A stretch of 64,000 nucleotides of DNA, taken from the NCBI RefSeq assembly GCF_015291725.1, contig NZ_CP030038.1:2407001-2471000 (forward strand), written 5' to 3'. Positions within the stretch are counted from its first letter, which is position 1; each line of letters opens with the position of its first letter. Below the pieces are notes generated by a model. That model did no database searches, was not told the origin of the DNA, and worked only from the letters and a program-made list of their open reading frames with translations. A program made the position numbers and the translations under genes. The DNA is from Bradyrhizobium sp. CCBAU 51765 (GTDB lineage: Bacteria; Pseudomonadota; Alphaproteobacteria; Rhizobiales; Xanthobacteraceae). Of this stretch, positions 17,156 through 25,494 are shown piece by piece.

Positions 17156-18933
17156 CCGCAGATCAGCCGAACGGCGAGAGCCGCATCGATCCGATCACTG
17201 CTGCAGTTATCCAGGGCGCGCTCGATAACATCGCCATCGAGATGGGCCACAAGCTCATGCGCATGAGCTACTCGTCCATCATTCGTGAGTCCGAGGATTT
17301 CGGCACCGCATTGACCGACGCGCAGGGCAGCCAGCTTTGCGAATGCCGAATGTCGACACCGCTGCAGTCCGGTCCGATTCCGGGATACATTCGCCATCTG
17401 CTGAAGACAATGAAGGAACGCGGCGAGGTGATCCGTCCCGGCGACGTCATCATGCACAACGATCCCTATGGCGGCGCAAGCCATGGGCCCGACGTTGCCT
17501 TCTGCGTGCCGGTCTTCCACAACGACGAGCTCGTCGGTTTCTCAGCCACGACGGCCCACCATCTCGATATCGGCGCTCTCTCGCCCGGGAGTTGCGGCAT
17601 CGTCGATGCCGTCGACACCTACGCCGAAGGGCTGCAGTTCAAGGCGATCAAGGTCTATGATCAGGGCCGCCGCGTCGATCCGGTCTGGCACATCCTGCAA
17701 GCCAACCTGCGCGCGCCGCATCTCGTTGTCGGCGACATGGAGGCCCAGATCAAGGCAGCAAGGATCGGGGCGGATCGCTATCTTGAACTGATCGGGACGT
17801 GGGGGCTCGACAAGCTCAGGGCCGCACATGCGGACCTGATGGATTATTCCGAGCGGCTGATGCGCAATGCAATCCGTGCGTTGCCTGACGGCGACTATGG
17901 CGCGCTCGGGCATATCGACGGCTATCTCGACGATCCCGATCCAGCCCGCAAGGATTTGCAACTGGCAGTCACGCTTCGCATTCGAGGCGATTCCATGATC
18001 GTCGATCTCACCGGCACGGCGCCGCAGATTCCGGACAAGCCGGTCAACATGCCGTTCGAGGGGACGGTGGATTGTGCGGTCTGGCTGACGCTGCGCTCGA
18101 TCCTGCTCGACAGCGTTATTTACGGCAACATTCCGCAGAACGAGGGGTTGACGCGTCCGATCACCATCGTCGCCCCGAAGGGGTGTCTTGCAAATCCCGA
18201 GTTTCCGGCGCCGGTGATCGCGCGCTTCTGTCCCGGCAACCAGCTCGCCGACACCCTGATGAAGGCGTTGGCGCAAGTGGTGCCGACCAAGGTATCGGCA
18301 GGCATCGGCAATCTCCGCATCGCCTCGTTCTCCGGCTTCAAGGACGGGCGGCACTGGGTGCACATGGAGATCCTCGAAGGCAGCTATGGCGGCCGCGCCG
18401 GGCTCGATGGCATGGATGCGGTGGACACGCTCTATGCCAACACGAGAAACAATCCGATCGAAGACATCGAGATGCACCTGCCGCTACGCGTTAACCGCTA
18501 CGAACTGCGCGAAGAGGCCGTGCCAGCGGGCCGCTGGCGCGGCGGCATCGGAAGCGTGCGAGAATTCGCCTTTCTCGATGATGGTGGCTTTTCGATCGAG
18601 GGCGACGGCCACAAATACCAGCCGTGGGGTTATGACGGCGGTCACGATGGCAGGACCGCATCGATCACGCTCGTTTCGAACGATCAAGTTGCGAAGGACC
18701 TGGTCTCGAAGGTTTCCTATGTCAAGGCAAGGCCAGGTGACCGTCTGATCTGCCTTGGCCCATGCGGCGGAGGATATGGCAACCCTCTGGAACGTGATCC
18801 GGAGGCTGTGCTGCACGACGTTCGCGAAGGTTATTTCGGTCCCGACACGGCGCTCGAGGACTACGGGGTCGTTGTGAGCGAAACAGGGATTGATCTCGCC
18901 GCGACACGGGCCGAACGGTTGAGCCGCCAGTGA
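17152..18933 (+). CDS. Hydantoinase/oxoprolinase family protein, subunit B (HyuB-like)
   Basis: A 593-residue Hydantoinase_B family protein. Recognisable blocks are IDPITAAVIQGALDNIAIEMG at the start, HNDPYGGASHGPDV, the GLDGMDAVDTLYANTRNNPIE block and the GGIGSVREF and GGGYGNPLERDP segments near the end. The ATG at 17152 follows a GGAGG site and overlaps the HyuA stop, giving coupled equimolar synthesis. It forms the A2B2-type complex with HyuA. It ends the operon, facing the convergent binding-protein-like gene 24 bases later. Confidence 0.9.
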   Translation: MTADQPNGESRIDPITAAVIQGALDNIAIEMGHKLMRMSYSSIIRESEDFGTALTDAQGSQLCECRMSTPLQSGPIPGYIRHLLKTMKERGEVIRPGDVIMHNDPYGGASHGPDVAFCVPVFHNDELVGFSATTAHHLDIGALSPGSCGIVDAVDTYAEGLQFKAIKVYDQGRRVDPVWHILQANLRAPHLVVGDMEAQIKAARIGADRYLELIGTWGLDKLRAAHADLMDYSERLMRNAIRALPDGDYGALGHIDGYLDDPDPARKDLQLAVTLRIRGDSMIVDLTGTAPQIPDKPVNMPFEGTVDCAVWLTLRSILLDSVIYGNIPQNEGLTRPITIVAPKGCLANPEFPAPVIARFCPGNQLADTLMKALAQVVPTKVSAGIGNLRIASFSGFKDGRHWVHMEILEGSYGGRAGLDGMDAVDTLYANTRNNPIEDIEMHLPLRVNRYELREEAVPAGRWRGGIGSVREFAFLDDGGFSIEGDGHKYQPWGYDGGHDGRTASITLVSNDQVAKDLVSKVSYVKARPGDRLICLGPCGGGYGNPLERDPEAVLHDVREGYFGPDTALEDYGVVVSETGIDLAATRAERLSRQ

Positions 18934-18957
18934 TCGGTAGGCCGGCGCCGCGGATAC

Positions 18958-20109
18958 TCACGCTTCGAGGAATTCCCGCCAGCGGCGGACCAGATAGGTG
19001 TGCTCGTCCATGAATGTATTCCATACGCGCACGCGCCCCATGCGGGTCGCGCAAGAGCCTCCCTCGCGCACGTGTCCGACGGGAATCGCGGGCTCGCCGA
19101 ACGGATCGGGCAGGGCTCTTGCAGCAGGCAGGCCGTCATACCAGTAGTCCCACTCGTCCTGCTCCAGATAGCTGCGCGCACGCTCGGGGAAGAAGGCGTA
19201 ATAGCCCTGACGCGAGAGGCACGCACTTGGCCATCCCTCGGCCCACCAGTTCAGATAGGCATAGGCGGCGTCGAGCGCCTTTCCATGGGTCGCTGAGGAG
19301 ATGCAGAGATCGGAATGCCAGCCGCGGCCCCCCTCGATGGGGCTGGCAATGATCACAGACAGTTTTTCTCGGCGCAGACGCGTCGCACCCGGCGTGAACA
19401 TGCTCTGCACCAGCGCCCCGCGTTGCATGAGACGCGCGGCCTCCTCGTAGTTTGACCAGACGCCGCGAAAATGACCGAGCTTCTTGAGCTGGATCAGGGC
19501 ATCGGCGACCAGATCGATGTCCTCGATGGAGAGGTTGCCGATGTCGTCGAAACTGATATTTCGGGAGGCTTCCGTCGCCAGGGCCGCCTCGATCATTCCG
19601 AGCACGGGATCTGATAGCAGCCCGACATGGCCCCGCAGCCGATCGTCAAAGAGCCAGCCCCAGCTTTCGCGGACATCCGCACCGATCAAGTCGCGAACCG
19701 CCGGCTGATAGGCGAAGCAGTCGACGCCGCGGAGAACAGGCAGCATCGACACGTGACCGCTCGGCGCGGATCCGAGTTCGCCGTCCGCCTGAAGGAACAA
19801 CTTGCGCGTGACGGTGGGGGGCGACAATGCATTGAGTGGGGGGCGCGAGATGGCGCGCAGGGCGGCGGCGCAGGTCAGGCGGTCCAGCGCGATCGGCTGG
19901 ATCGCCCTGGACGTCCAGATGAGATCGATCGTGTGCCATTGGTGATAGACATCGAACGTCTCCGGCGCCGTGACGACGCGGCGTAATCCATCCAGCGTAT
20001 CGACGACGTCGAATACGATATCAATATCAAGCGCGCGCGCAGCCTCGGCCTTCAGCGGCTCGGGCACGAATTCCCGTCGGGCGATGACGCGGAGGCGCGG
20101 GCGGCTCAT
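18958..20109 (-). CDS. PotD-like solute-binding-protein homologue without a signal peptide
   Basis: A 383-residue protein whose sequence starts directly as a mature-type binding protein (MSRPRLRVIARREFVPEPLK), followed by a yDVYHQWHTID-type segment, an FGEPAIPVGHVREGG loop and a C-terminal helix. The pattern resembles the SBP_bac_8 / spermidine-putrescine group. There is no hydrophobic leader, and the start is fixed because the gene upstream ends one base before it. It is therefore probably cytoplasmic. It is co-transcribed with the GntR regulator and convergent with the hydantoinase operon. It may act as an intracellular ligand sensor or as an enzyme that reused the fold. Family assignment is moderate, role unknown. 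Confidence 0.6.
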   Translation of the reverse strand: MSRPRLRVIARREFVPEPLKAEAARALDIDIVFDVVDTLDGLRRVVTAPETFDVYHQWHTIDLIWTSRAIQPIALDRLTCAAALRAISRPPLNALSPPTVTRKLFLQADGELGSAPSGHVSMLPVLRGVDCFAYQPAVRDLIGADVRESWGWLFDDRLRGHVGLLSDPVLGMIEAALATEASRNISFDDIGNLSIEDIDLVADALIQLKKLGHFRGVWSNYEEAARLMQRGALVQSMFTPGATRLRREKLSVIIASPIEGGRGWHSDLCISSATHGKALDAAYAYLNWWAEGWPSACLSRQGYYAFFPERARSYLEQDEWDYWYDGLPAARALPDPFGEPAIPVGHVREGGSCATRMGRVRVWNTFMDEHTYLVRRWREFLEA

Positions 20110-20110
20110 A

Positions 20111-21100
20111 TCAGTGGATTCGCGTCAGATAAGGCAGATCGTTCGGCGCGTCAAAGATCGACAGAACCTTGAGCCTCGCTCGCGTGCGCTGGTGCTGTAG
20201 GTCGAGGTGACGCCTCAACGCCTGCCCGGCACCCTCGGAATCCCTCCGAATGAGGTGAGCAAGGACAATGTCGTGCTCGTCGAGCAGGTTGGATTCGTCC
20301 TGTACGCCGATATGCTCACGAAACAAATCATCGACAACCGGCGCAATCTGCAAGTTCATGACATTAGCCACCATGCGGCGGTTGCGGCATCCGCCTGGGA
20401 GTTCGCGATGCAGCGCGGCTTCGGCGCCGGCGATCTCGTTGATTGTCAGGACGTCGTCTCGCCTGCGCAATATCTCGATTTCTTGCCGCATGGCCAGCAG
20501 ACGCTTCTGGTCCACGCGGGACGCCGCGTCCATCAGCGCTTGCGGCTCGAGAAGACGGCGCATTTCGTGAGTCTCGTCCAGCGCCCGGGCCGAGAGAGGA
20601 CCAACAATCCAGTGGGAGCTGCGGCTCTTTTCGACGTGACCCTGCGTGTCGAGGCGCGCGAGCACCTCGCGGGATACCGTGCGACTGACGCTGAAATGGT
20701 CACAGATGCCCGTCTCGGAAATCTGGAAGGTCCCGAAAGGAATGGCACGCAGCACACCTTGTTTGACCTCTTCGAGGATTGTTTCCCAGCGCGGCGCGAG
20801 TGGTGTCGATTTGCCGCTCTCGAGCAGTGACAGATCGAGGTCCAGCAGATGCAAGTTCTCGCGCCCCGGCTGTCCAGCCTCCTGGGTCGTGCCTCCCACG
20901 ACGTAGCCGTGCTGGGGATGAAGGACGAGGACACCTTCTTCCATGAGCTGGTCGAGCGCCCGGCGGACGGGCGGGGGGCTCAGGGCCAGCCGGTCTGCGA
21001 CGGCGGCTGTATAGAGACGAGTTCCACGTGGAATCCGCCCCTGACGGATGTTCTCCTTCAGAAGAGTTCGAACAAGGCTGTAGTACCCCTTACTCCGCAT
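20111..21100 (-). CDS. GntR-family regulator with two winged-helix domains and an FCD domain
   Basis: A 329-residue regulator, about 90 residues longer than a normal FadR/VanR-type GntR protein. Residues 1-70 form one winged helix (GTRLYTAAVADRLALSPPPV, RRALDQLMEEGVLVLHPQHG). Residues about 98-165 form a second (GTFQISETGICDHFSVSRTV, LDTQGHVEKS). An all-helical FCD ligand domain follows, with the C-terminal block LDEHDIVLAHLIRRDSEGAG and RRHL. The two-domain head is unusual. It is coupled, one base apart, to the signal-less binding-protein-like gene. Likely targets are its own promoter and the nearby amidohydrolase-hydantoinase operon. Confidence 0.85.
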   Translation of the reverse strand: MRSKGYYSLVRTLLKENIRQGRIPRGTRLYTAAVADRLALSPPPVRRALDQLMEEGVLVLHPQHGYVVGGTTQEAGQPGRENLHLLDLDLSLLESGKSTPLAPRWETILEEVKQGVLRAIPFGTFQISETGICDHFSVSRTVSREVLARLDTQGHVEKSRSSHWIVGPLSARALDETHEMRRLLEPQALMDAASRVDQKRLLAMRQEIEILRRRDDVLTINEIAGAEAALHRELPGGCRNRRMVANVMNLQIAPVVDDLFREHIGVQDESNLLDEHDIVLAHLIRRDSEGAGQALRRHLDLQHQRTRARLKVLSIFDAPNDLPYLTRIH

Positions 21101-21143
21101 GGTCCTTGAACAACGGCGAGCGACTGCCAGAAAGACTGTTGAT

Positions 21144-21156
21144 CTACTATTTGTAG
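21144..21156. promoter_or_regulatory. Short inverted repeat upstream of the GntR gene
   Basis: CTAC-N5-GTAG lies about 45 bases upstream of the GntR start in an AT-rich patch. It could be an autoregulatory site. Weak evidence. Confidence 0.25.
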
Positions 21157-22018
21157 AATGTGCTGATGATCATCCGCAAGGACCGCGGGCGCCGGACGGG
21201 GCGATCGGGGCTTGCCTGATTAGGCTCAAAAATTGTATAGATATTTCAATCGCATACGAGTTCGAAGTTTATTCTGAGGGGCGCGCCATTCGTCTCTGCT
21301 TTCACTGGTTCTTCTCTATACGCCCGATCGGCGTTACCGAGTGTTACCGTAAGACGGCGGCACGCCCTTGAGCGCCGCTCCGATGTCGATCAGCGCCCTT
21401 CGCCTGACGATCCGGACCTGGAAGAACGGATGGCTCGAATAGAGATCGAGCAGATCGGGGATTTCCGTGCCCCGCTCGATGCGCTGGGCCTCTGGCTCGA
21501 AGACAAGTGCCTCCCCGCCGCCGTGATCGTTCAGCCAACGTAAGATTGCGTACCGCGGGAGCGCGTCGTTCTCCTCTTTCTGCGGCACGGGATCCAGGAG
21601 TTAAAGAGCCGTTTGGGCTAGCCTGCGCGATCCGAAACGCTGATGCCATTCCGGCGATCGATGGCGTTCCAACTCTAGAGGAAGGTCCATCGTAGTCCGG
21701 CTATGCGATCGCGTACGATGGCACCGGCATCGCGACGGTCATCCGGCGCGAGGCCGGGTCCGGCCGTTTGTTTTCGATCGGACGGCGGCTCTTCGAAGAC
21801 GGGGCGTTCGAGTGCCTGGCCTTCGAGTTCATGCCCGCGCTTGCGATTTCCCGCGCCCGATCGTGACCGCTCGGTGCGCACGTTCGAGCAGACGCTGCTC
21901 GACAACTCGGGCGAGTTCTGGCGCGGACGACTCCAAACCCAAGGCGACCACGCGCGCCGGTGCCGGCATGCAGCGAGGACGTTCTCATGAGCTCGAGGTT
22001 CGCGAGCGGGACGATGCG
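21157..22018. other. Decayed intergenic DNA with open-frame fragments
   Basis: More than 800 bases without a convincing intact gene. On the minus strand an 84-codon open frame (21334-21588, beginning MPQKEENDALPRYAILRWLN) has a fairly natural composition but no recognised family. On the plus strand a segment at 21699-21866 reads GYAIAYDGTGIATVIRREAG and continues plausibly to a stop, yet it is preceded in frame by a TAG and has no start. The mix of protein-like fragments on both strands suggests remnants of deleted genes. Confidence 0.35.
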
Positions 22019-22177
22019 CTACGGCGCCCCGCGGGCGCCCCGGCGGTTGCCGACCCGGTTGTTCGGAATGTAACGAATGATATTGGCCATCCGCAGCACG
22101 ATCACGAACGCGATCGCCGCCGCGGCCCACAGCGCCGGCTGGATCAGCCGGTCGCCATCGAAACCATTGAGGTTCAT
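22019..22177 (-). pseudogene. Truncated flotillin/SPFH-like N-terminal remnant
   Basis: A 52-codon frame starts MNLNGFDGDRLIQPALWAAA, continues as one hydrophobic segment, then reads NIIRYIPNNRVG. The hydrophobic helix followed by RYIPNNRVG matches the N-terminus of bacterial flotillin-like (SPFH) proteins as I know it. The frame then runs into a GC-rich stretch and a stop where several hundred residues should follow. A GGAG site precedes the ATG. It is read as a gene start left after a deletion. Confidence 0.45.
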
Positions 22178-22402
22178 GTATTCATCTCCACAATTCGCAA
22201 CTGGGCGGCCCTGCTAACCAAAGGCCACACCCAGAATGCCGGAAGCGGAAATATGAATACGGCCCCTCCTTCGCAAGCGCGATGTCGAGTAAAGCCGTGC
22301 CATTGGGGACTTGACGGGAGCCGAAATTGCGCGGCCGAGCAAGCCATCAGAAGCCCGTTCAGCCGCGGAAAAATCAGGTCGTGAATTCGTCTATGGCTCG
22401 CG

Positions 22403-23005
22403 TCACTTTGTTGGCTCGGTCGTCGACCACAGCACGGTCTTGGCGTTCTTCTCATACGCCATGCCCTTGGGGTAGCTGATCAGCTCCATCTGCATTCCCC
22501 ACGGTGTCAGGAAATAGAGGATGGATTGACCGGCCGCCGGCCCCTCGTTCACGGGAATCGGTCCCTGCATGGTCTTGACGTTCTTCGATCGCAGATACTC
22601 GGCAGCCTTTTCGATGTCGTCGACATAGAGCGCGATGTGGTGGCCTCCGATATCGCCGTTCTTCGGCAGCGTCTTGGCCTGGTCGGGTGACTGATACTGG
22701 AACAGCTCGATATTGGAGCCGTAGCCGCAGCGGACCATGCTGATCTCGTCGATGACAGCGCGCGGGTTCACGTTGACGACGTCCTGCATGAAGGTGCCCT
22801 TGTCGTCCATGAACGGTCCGAACGACATCGCATGCGAGCAGCCGAGGACGTCGGTAAAGAACGCAGTCGCGGCCTTCACGTCCGGCACGGTGATGCCGGT
22901 GTGGTCGTGCCCACGCAGGCCCGGAATGGAATCCGCCGAAGCCGGCAGGATCGAGGCACCGAGCGACAGCGCGGCGGAGGCAAGCAGTACTCTCAACGGG
23001 ATCAT
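22403..23005 (-). CDS. Exported VOC (glyoxalase/dioxygenase fold) family protein
   Basis: A 200-residue protein with a clear Sec signal peptide (MIPLRVLLASAALSLGASIL, cleavage near ASADS at residue 25) and one VOC module pair. Metal-type ligands at the family positions are H35 (HTGITV), E100 (IELFQY), H122 or H123 (HHIALYV) and E174 (MELISY). VOC enzymes include glyoxalase I, extradiol dioxygenases and epimerases; most are cytoplasmic, so an exported one is odd. It is the last gene of the operon that runs from the dienelactone-hydrolase gene through a dipeptide-type importer. A 46-base gap separates it from the SDR gene. The reaction is unknown. Confidence 0.8.
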   Translation of the reverse strand: MIPLRVLLASAALSLGASILPASADSIPGLRGHDHTGITVPDVKAATAFFTDVLGCSHAMSFGPFMDDKGTFMQDVVNVNPRAVIDEISMVRCGYGSNIELFQYQSPDQAKTLPKNGDIGGHHIALYVDDIEKAAEYLRSKNVKTMQGPIPVNEGPAAGQSILYFLTPWGMQMELISYPKGMAYEKNAKTVLWSTTEPTK

Positions 23006-23051
23006 GATCGCTTCCTTTTGGTTCGCAGTAACGCAACGTCAGACGTGAAAC

Positions 23052-23771
23052 TCAACCCGGCGACGCCAGCTGGCGTTCGACACCCTTGGGATCATGGGCA
23101 AGGCCTTGTGCAAGGCCGCGCGCCATCTCGCCGACATAGATCTCCTCCTCGCCGGCCTCGAAGCCATCGACAATTTCCTTCGCAGCATCCGCGGTCGTCA
23201 TCTTCGGGATAGTCAGCATCGCAGTCATGCGGGTGTCGATCGCACCGGGAAGTGCGGCAACGACACGCACGCCCTTCGGGCCGAGATCGCCGCGCAAGCC
23301 CTGCGTCAGGCTGAGGCCCGCCGCCTTTGAGGCGCAGTAGGATCCCATGAATGGCAGATTTACGCGTGCGAGGATGGTGAGGATGTTGAGGACCGCCCCC
23401 TTGTTCCTGACCAGCGCGGGCGCGAAGGCTTTGGTCACCCGCAGCGGCGCGAGATAGTTGAGCTCAATCTCCTCGCGGGCGATCGCAAGATCGGGAGCGA
23501 CCATGAAGCCGGTATTGTGATTGACGCCTGCATTGTTGATCAGCACTGTAACATCGCCGAGCTGGCCGGCGGCTTTCGCCACATCGTCGTCGCTTGTCAC
23601 GTCCATCTTGACGGGCTCGATGCCGGCCGAGGCTGTCATGGCGGCAACATCGCGCGCGGTAGCATAGATCTTCGCAGCCCCCCGCGCCTTCAGTTCGGCA
23701 ATGAGCGCCTGCGCGATCGCGCCGGCAGCACCCGTGACGAGGACGACGGAACCTTTGATTGTCTCGGTCAT
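23052..23771 (-). CDS. Short-chain dehydrogenase/reductase (SDR)
   Basis: A 239-residue classical-size SDR. The cofactor motif is TGAAGAIA, with Ala where the last Gly is usual; NNAG is present at about residues 80-83 and the catalytic YxxxK is YCASK. Thirteen residues before that Tyr, where the catalytic Ser normally sits, there is a Thr (NILTILA). Thr can partly substitute for Ser, so activity is plausible but not certain. The start overlaps the upstream ATPase stop by ATGA. It probably oxidises or reduces a hydroxyl or keto group on the imported substrate. Confidence 0.85.
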   Translation of the reverse strand: MTETIKGSVVLVTGAAGAIAQALIAELKARGAAKIYATARDVAAMTASAGIEPVKMDVTSDDDVAKAAGQLGDVTVLINNAGVNHNTGFMVAPDLAIAREEIELNYLAPLRVTKAFAPALVRNKGAVLNILTILARVNLPFMGSYCASKAAGLSLTQGLRGDLGPKGVRVVAALPGAIDTRMTAMLTIPKMTTADAAKEIVDGFEAGEEEIYVGEMARGLAQGLAHDPKGVERQLASPG

Positions 23772-24622
23772 GCGGCTGATCCTTGCTGTTGCGGAGAGAC
23801 GACCGAGGATTCATCGAGCCAGCCCGGCTCGACGTCGGGCAACGGAATCGCGGCGAGCAATTGCCGCGTATAGGCGTGCTGCGGAGCACCGAACACGCGT
23901 GCGACCGGGCCGGATTCGACCACTTCGCCGTGGTGCAGGATTGCGACGTCGTCGCAAAGCACACGCACGACCGAGAGGTCATGGCTGATGAACACCATGG
24001 TGAGGCCGAGCCGCGCGCGCAACTCCTTCAGCAGCAGCAGGATGTGCGCCTGGGTCGAGACGTCGAGACCCGACACGATCTCGTCGGCGACGATGAAATC
24101 GGGCTCGAGCGCAAGGGCCCGTGCGATGCCGGCGCGCTGGCGCTGGCCGCCGGACAGTTCGTGCGGATAGCGGTTGGCGAAATCGGACGGCAGGCCGACC
24201 AGATTGAGCAGCGCTGCCGCACGCTCGCGCTGATCACGCTTGCCCTTCAGCCGCCCGTGCACGCCGAGCGGGCGCGTCAGCGTCGTACCGAGCCGCAGCC
24301 GCGGATTGAGCGAAGACTGCGGGTCCTGAAAGATCATCTGGATGCGCGCGCGCAACGGGCGCAGCGCGGCCTCGTCGAGCTGACCTATCTCGACGCCGTC
24401 GAACTGGATGCCACCGGAGGTCGGCTTCAACAGCCGCACCAGCAAGCGGCCGAGCGTGGTCTTGCCGGAACCGGATTCCCCGACGAGACCCAGCACCGAG
24501 CCACGCGGCACCGCGAGATCGACGCCCTTGATCACTTCGCGAAGAGTCGGTTTCCCGAACAGGCCGTTACGCTGAGGATAGCCGAAGCCGAGGCTACCTG
24601 TCCGGAGCAGGATATCGCTCAT
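23768..24622 (-). CDS. Dipeptide/oligopeptide ABC transporter ATPase, DppF-like
   Basis: A 284-residue ATPase with GESGSGKTT, FQDPQSSLNPR, LSGGQRQRAGIARAL and FIVADEIVSGLD, plus the oligopeptide-type C-terminal region. Walker B reads ADEI rather than ADEP. The ATG at 24622 overlaps the stop of the DppD-like gene (ATGA); the longer frame is not needed. Second ATPase of the importer encoded at 23768-28953. Confidence 0.9.
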   Translation of the reverse strand: MSDILLRTGSLGFGYPQRNGLFGKPTLREVIKGVDLAVPRGSVLGLVGESGSGKTTLGRLLVRLLKPTSGGIQFDGVEIGQLDEAALRPLRARIQMIFQDPQSSLNPRLRLGTTLTRPLGVHGRLKGKRDQRERAAALLNLVGLPSDFANRYPHELSGGQRQRAGIARALALEPDFIVADEIVSGLDVSTQAHILLLLKELRARLGLTMVFISHDLSVVRVLCDDVAILHHGEVVESGPVARVFGAPQHAYTRQLLAAIPLPDVEPGWLDESSVVSPQQQGSAA

Positions 24623-25494
24623 GCCGCCCCCGCCGCCGGAACCTGATCGAGCCGGTGCGCCTCCGACCACAATTGGTCGGTGAGATCAGGCGGCACCGGA
24701 CGCAGCGCCTCGGCCGGCCGGTCGGCGCGCGGCGTTGCGGCGAGCAGCGCACGGGTATACGCATGGCGCGGTCGCACCAGCACGTTGGCCGTCTCGCCCT
24801 CCTCCAGCACTCGGCCGGCATGCAGCACCGTCATGCTGCGGCAGATCTTGGCGACCACGCCGAGGTCGTGGGTGACGAACAGCACGGCGCTGCCGTGGCG
24901 CAGGCGCAGCCTCTCGACGAGCTGCAGCACCTGGCGCTGGACGGTAACGTCGAGCGCCGTGGTCGGCTCGTCGGCAATGACGAGCGCGGGATCGCAGGCA
25001 AAAGCCATCGCAATCAGCACACGCTGGCGCATGCCGCCGGAGATCTCGTGCGGATAGAGCGACAGCACCCGTTTGGGTTCACGGATCGCGACCTCGTTCA
25101 AAAGGTCGGTGGCGCGCATCAGCGCCGCACGTTTCGACAGTCCGAGATGATGCCGCAGCAAATTGCCGATCTGTCCTCCGATGCGCTTGACCGGATTGAG
25201 CGAGGTCATCGGATCCTGGGGGATCAGCGCGATGCGACGGCCGAGCAGGTTACGACGCTCTGCCTCTTGCATGGCGAGGAGATCGCGGCCCTCGAAAGCG
25301 ATGCGCCCTGCGGTGACGCTCGCGTTCGCCGGCAACAGCCCGAGCACGGCACGACCGAGCATGGACTTCCCGGCGCCGGATTCGCCGACCAGGCCGCGGA
25401 CCTCGCCCGGCTGCACCTCGAGACTGACCCCACGCAGCACATTGGCGGCACCGATCGCGACCTTCAGCCCCTCTATCGTGAGCGTCGCCGTCAT
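24619..25494 (-). CDS. Dipeptide/oligopeptide ABC transporter ATPase, DppD-like
   Basis: A 291-residue ATPase with GESGAGKSM, IPQDPMTSLNPVKRIG, ISGGMRQRVLIAMAF and LVIADEPTTALD. The GGMRQR signature is typical of the DppD/OppD group. The start at 25494 overlaps the permease stop by ATGA. Partner of the DppF-like ATPase encoded immediately downstream. Confidence 0.9.
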   Translation of the reverse strand: MTATLTIEGLKVAIGAANVLRGVSLEVQPGEVRGLVGESGAGKSMLGRAVLGLLPANASVTAGRIAFEGRDLLAMQEAERRNLLGRRIALIPQDPMTSLNPVKRIGGQIGNLLRHHLGLSKRAALMRATDLLNEVAIREPKRVLSLYPHEISGGMRQRVLIAMAFACDPALVIADEPTTALDVTVQRQVLQLVERLRLRHGSAVLFVTHDLGVVAKICRSMTVLHAGRVLEEGETANVLVRPRHAYTRALLAATPRADRPAEALRPVPPDLTDQLWSEAHRLDQVPAAGAA

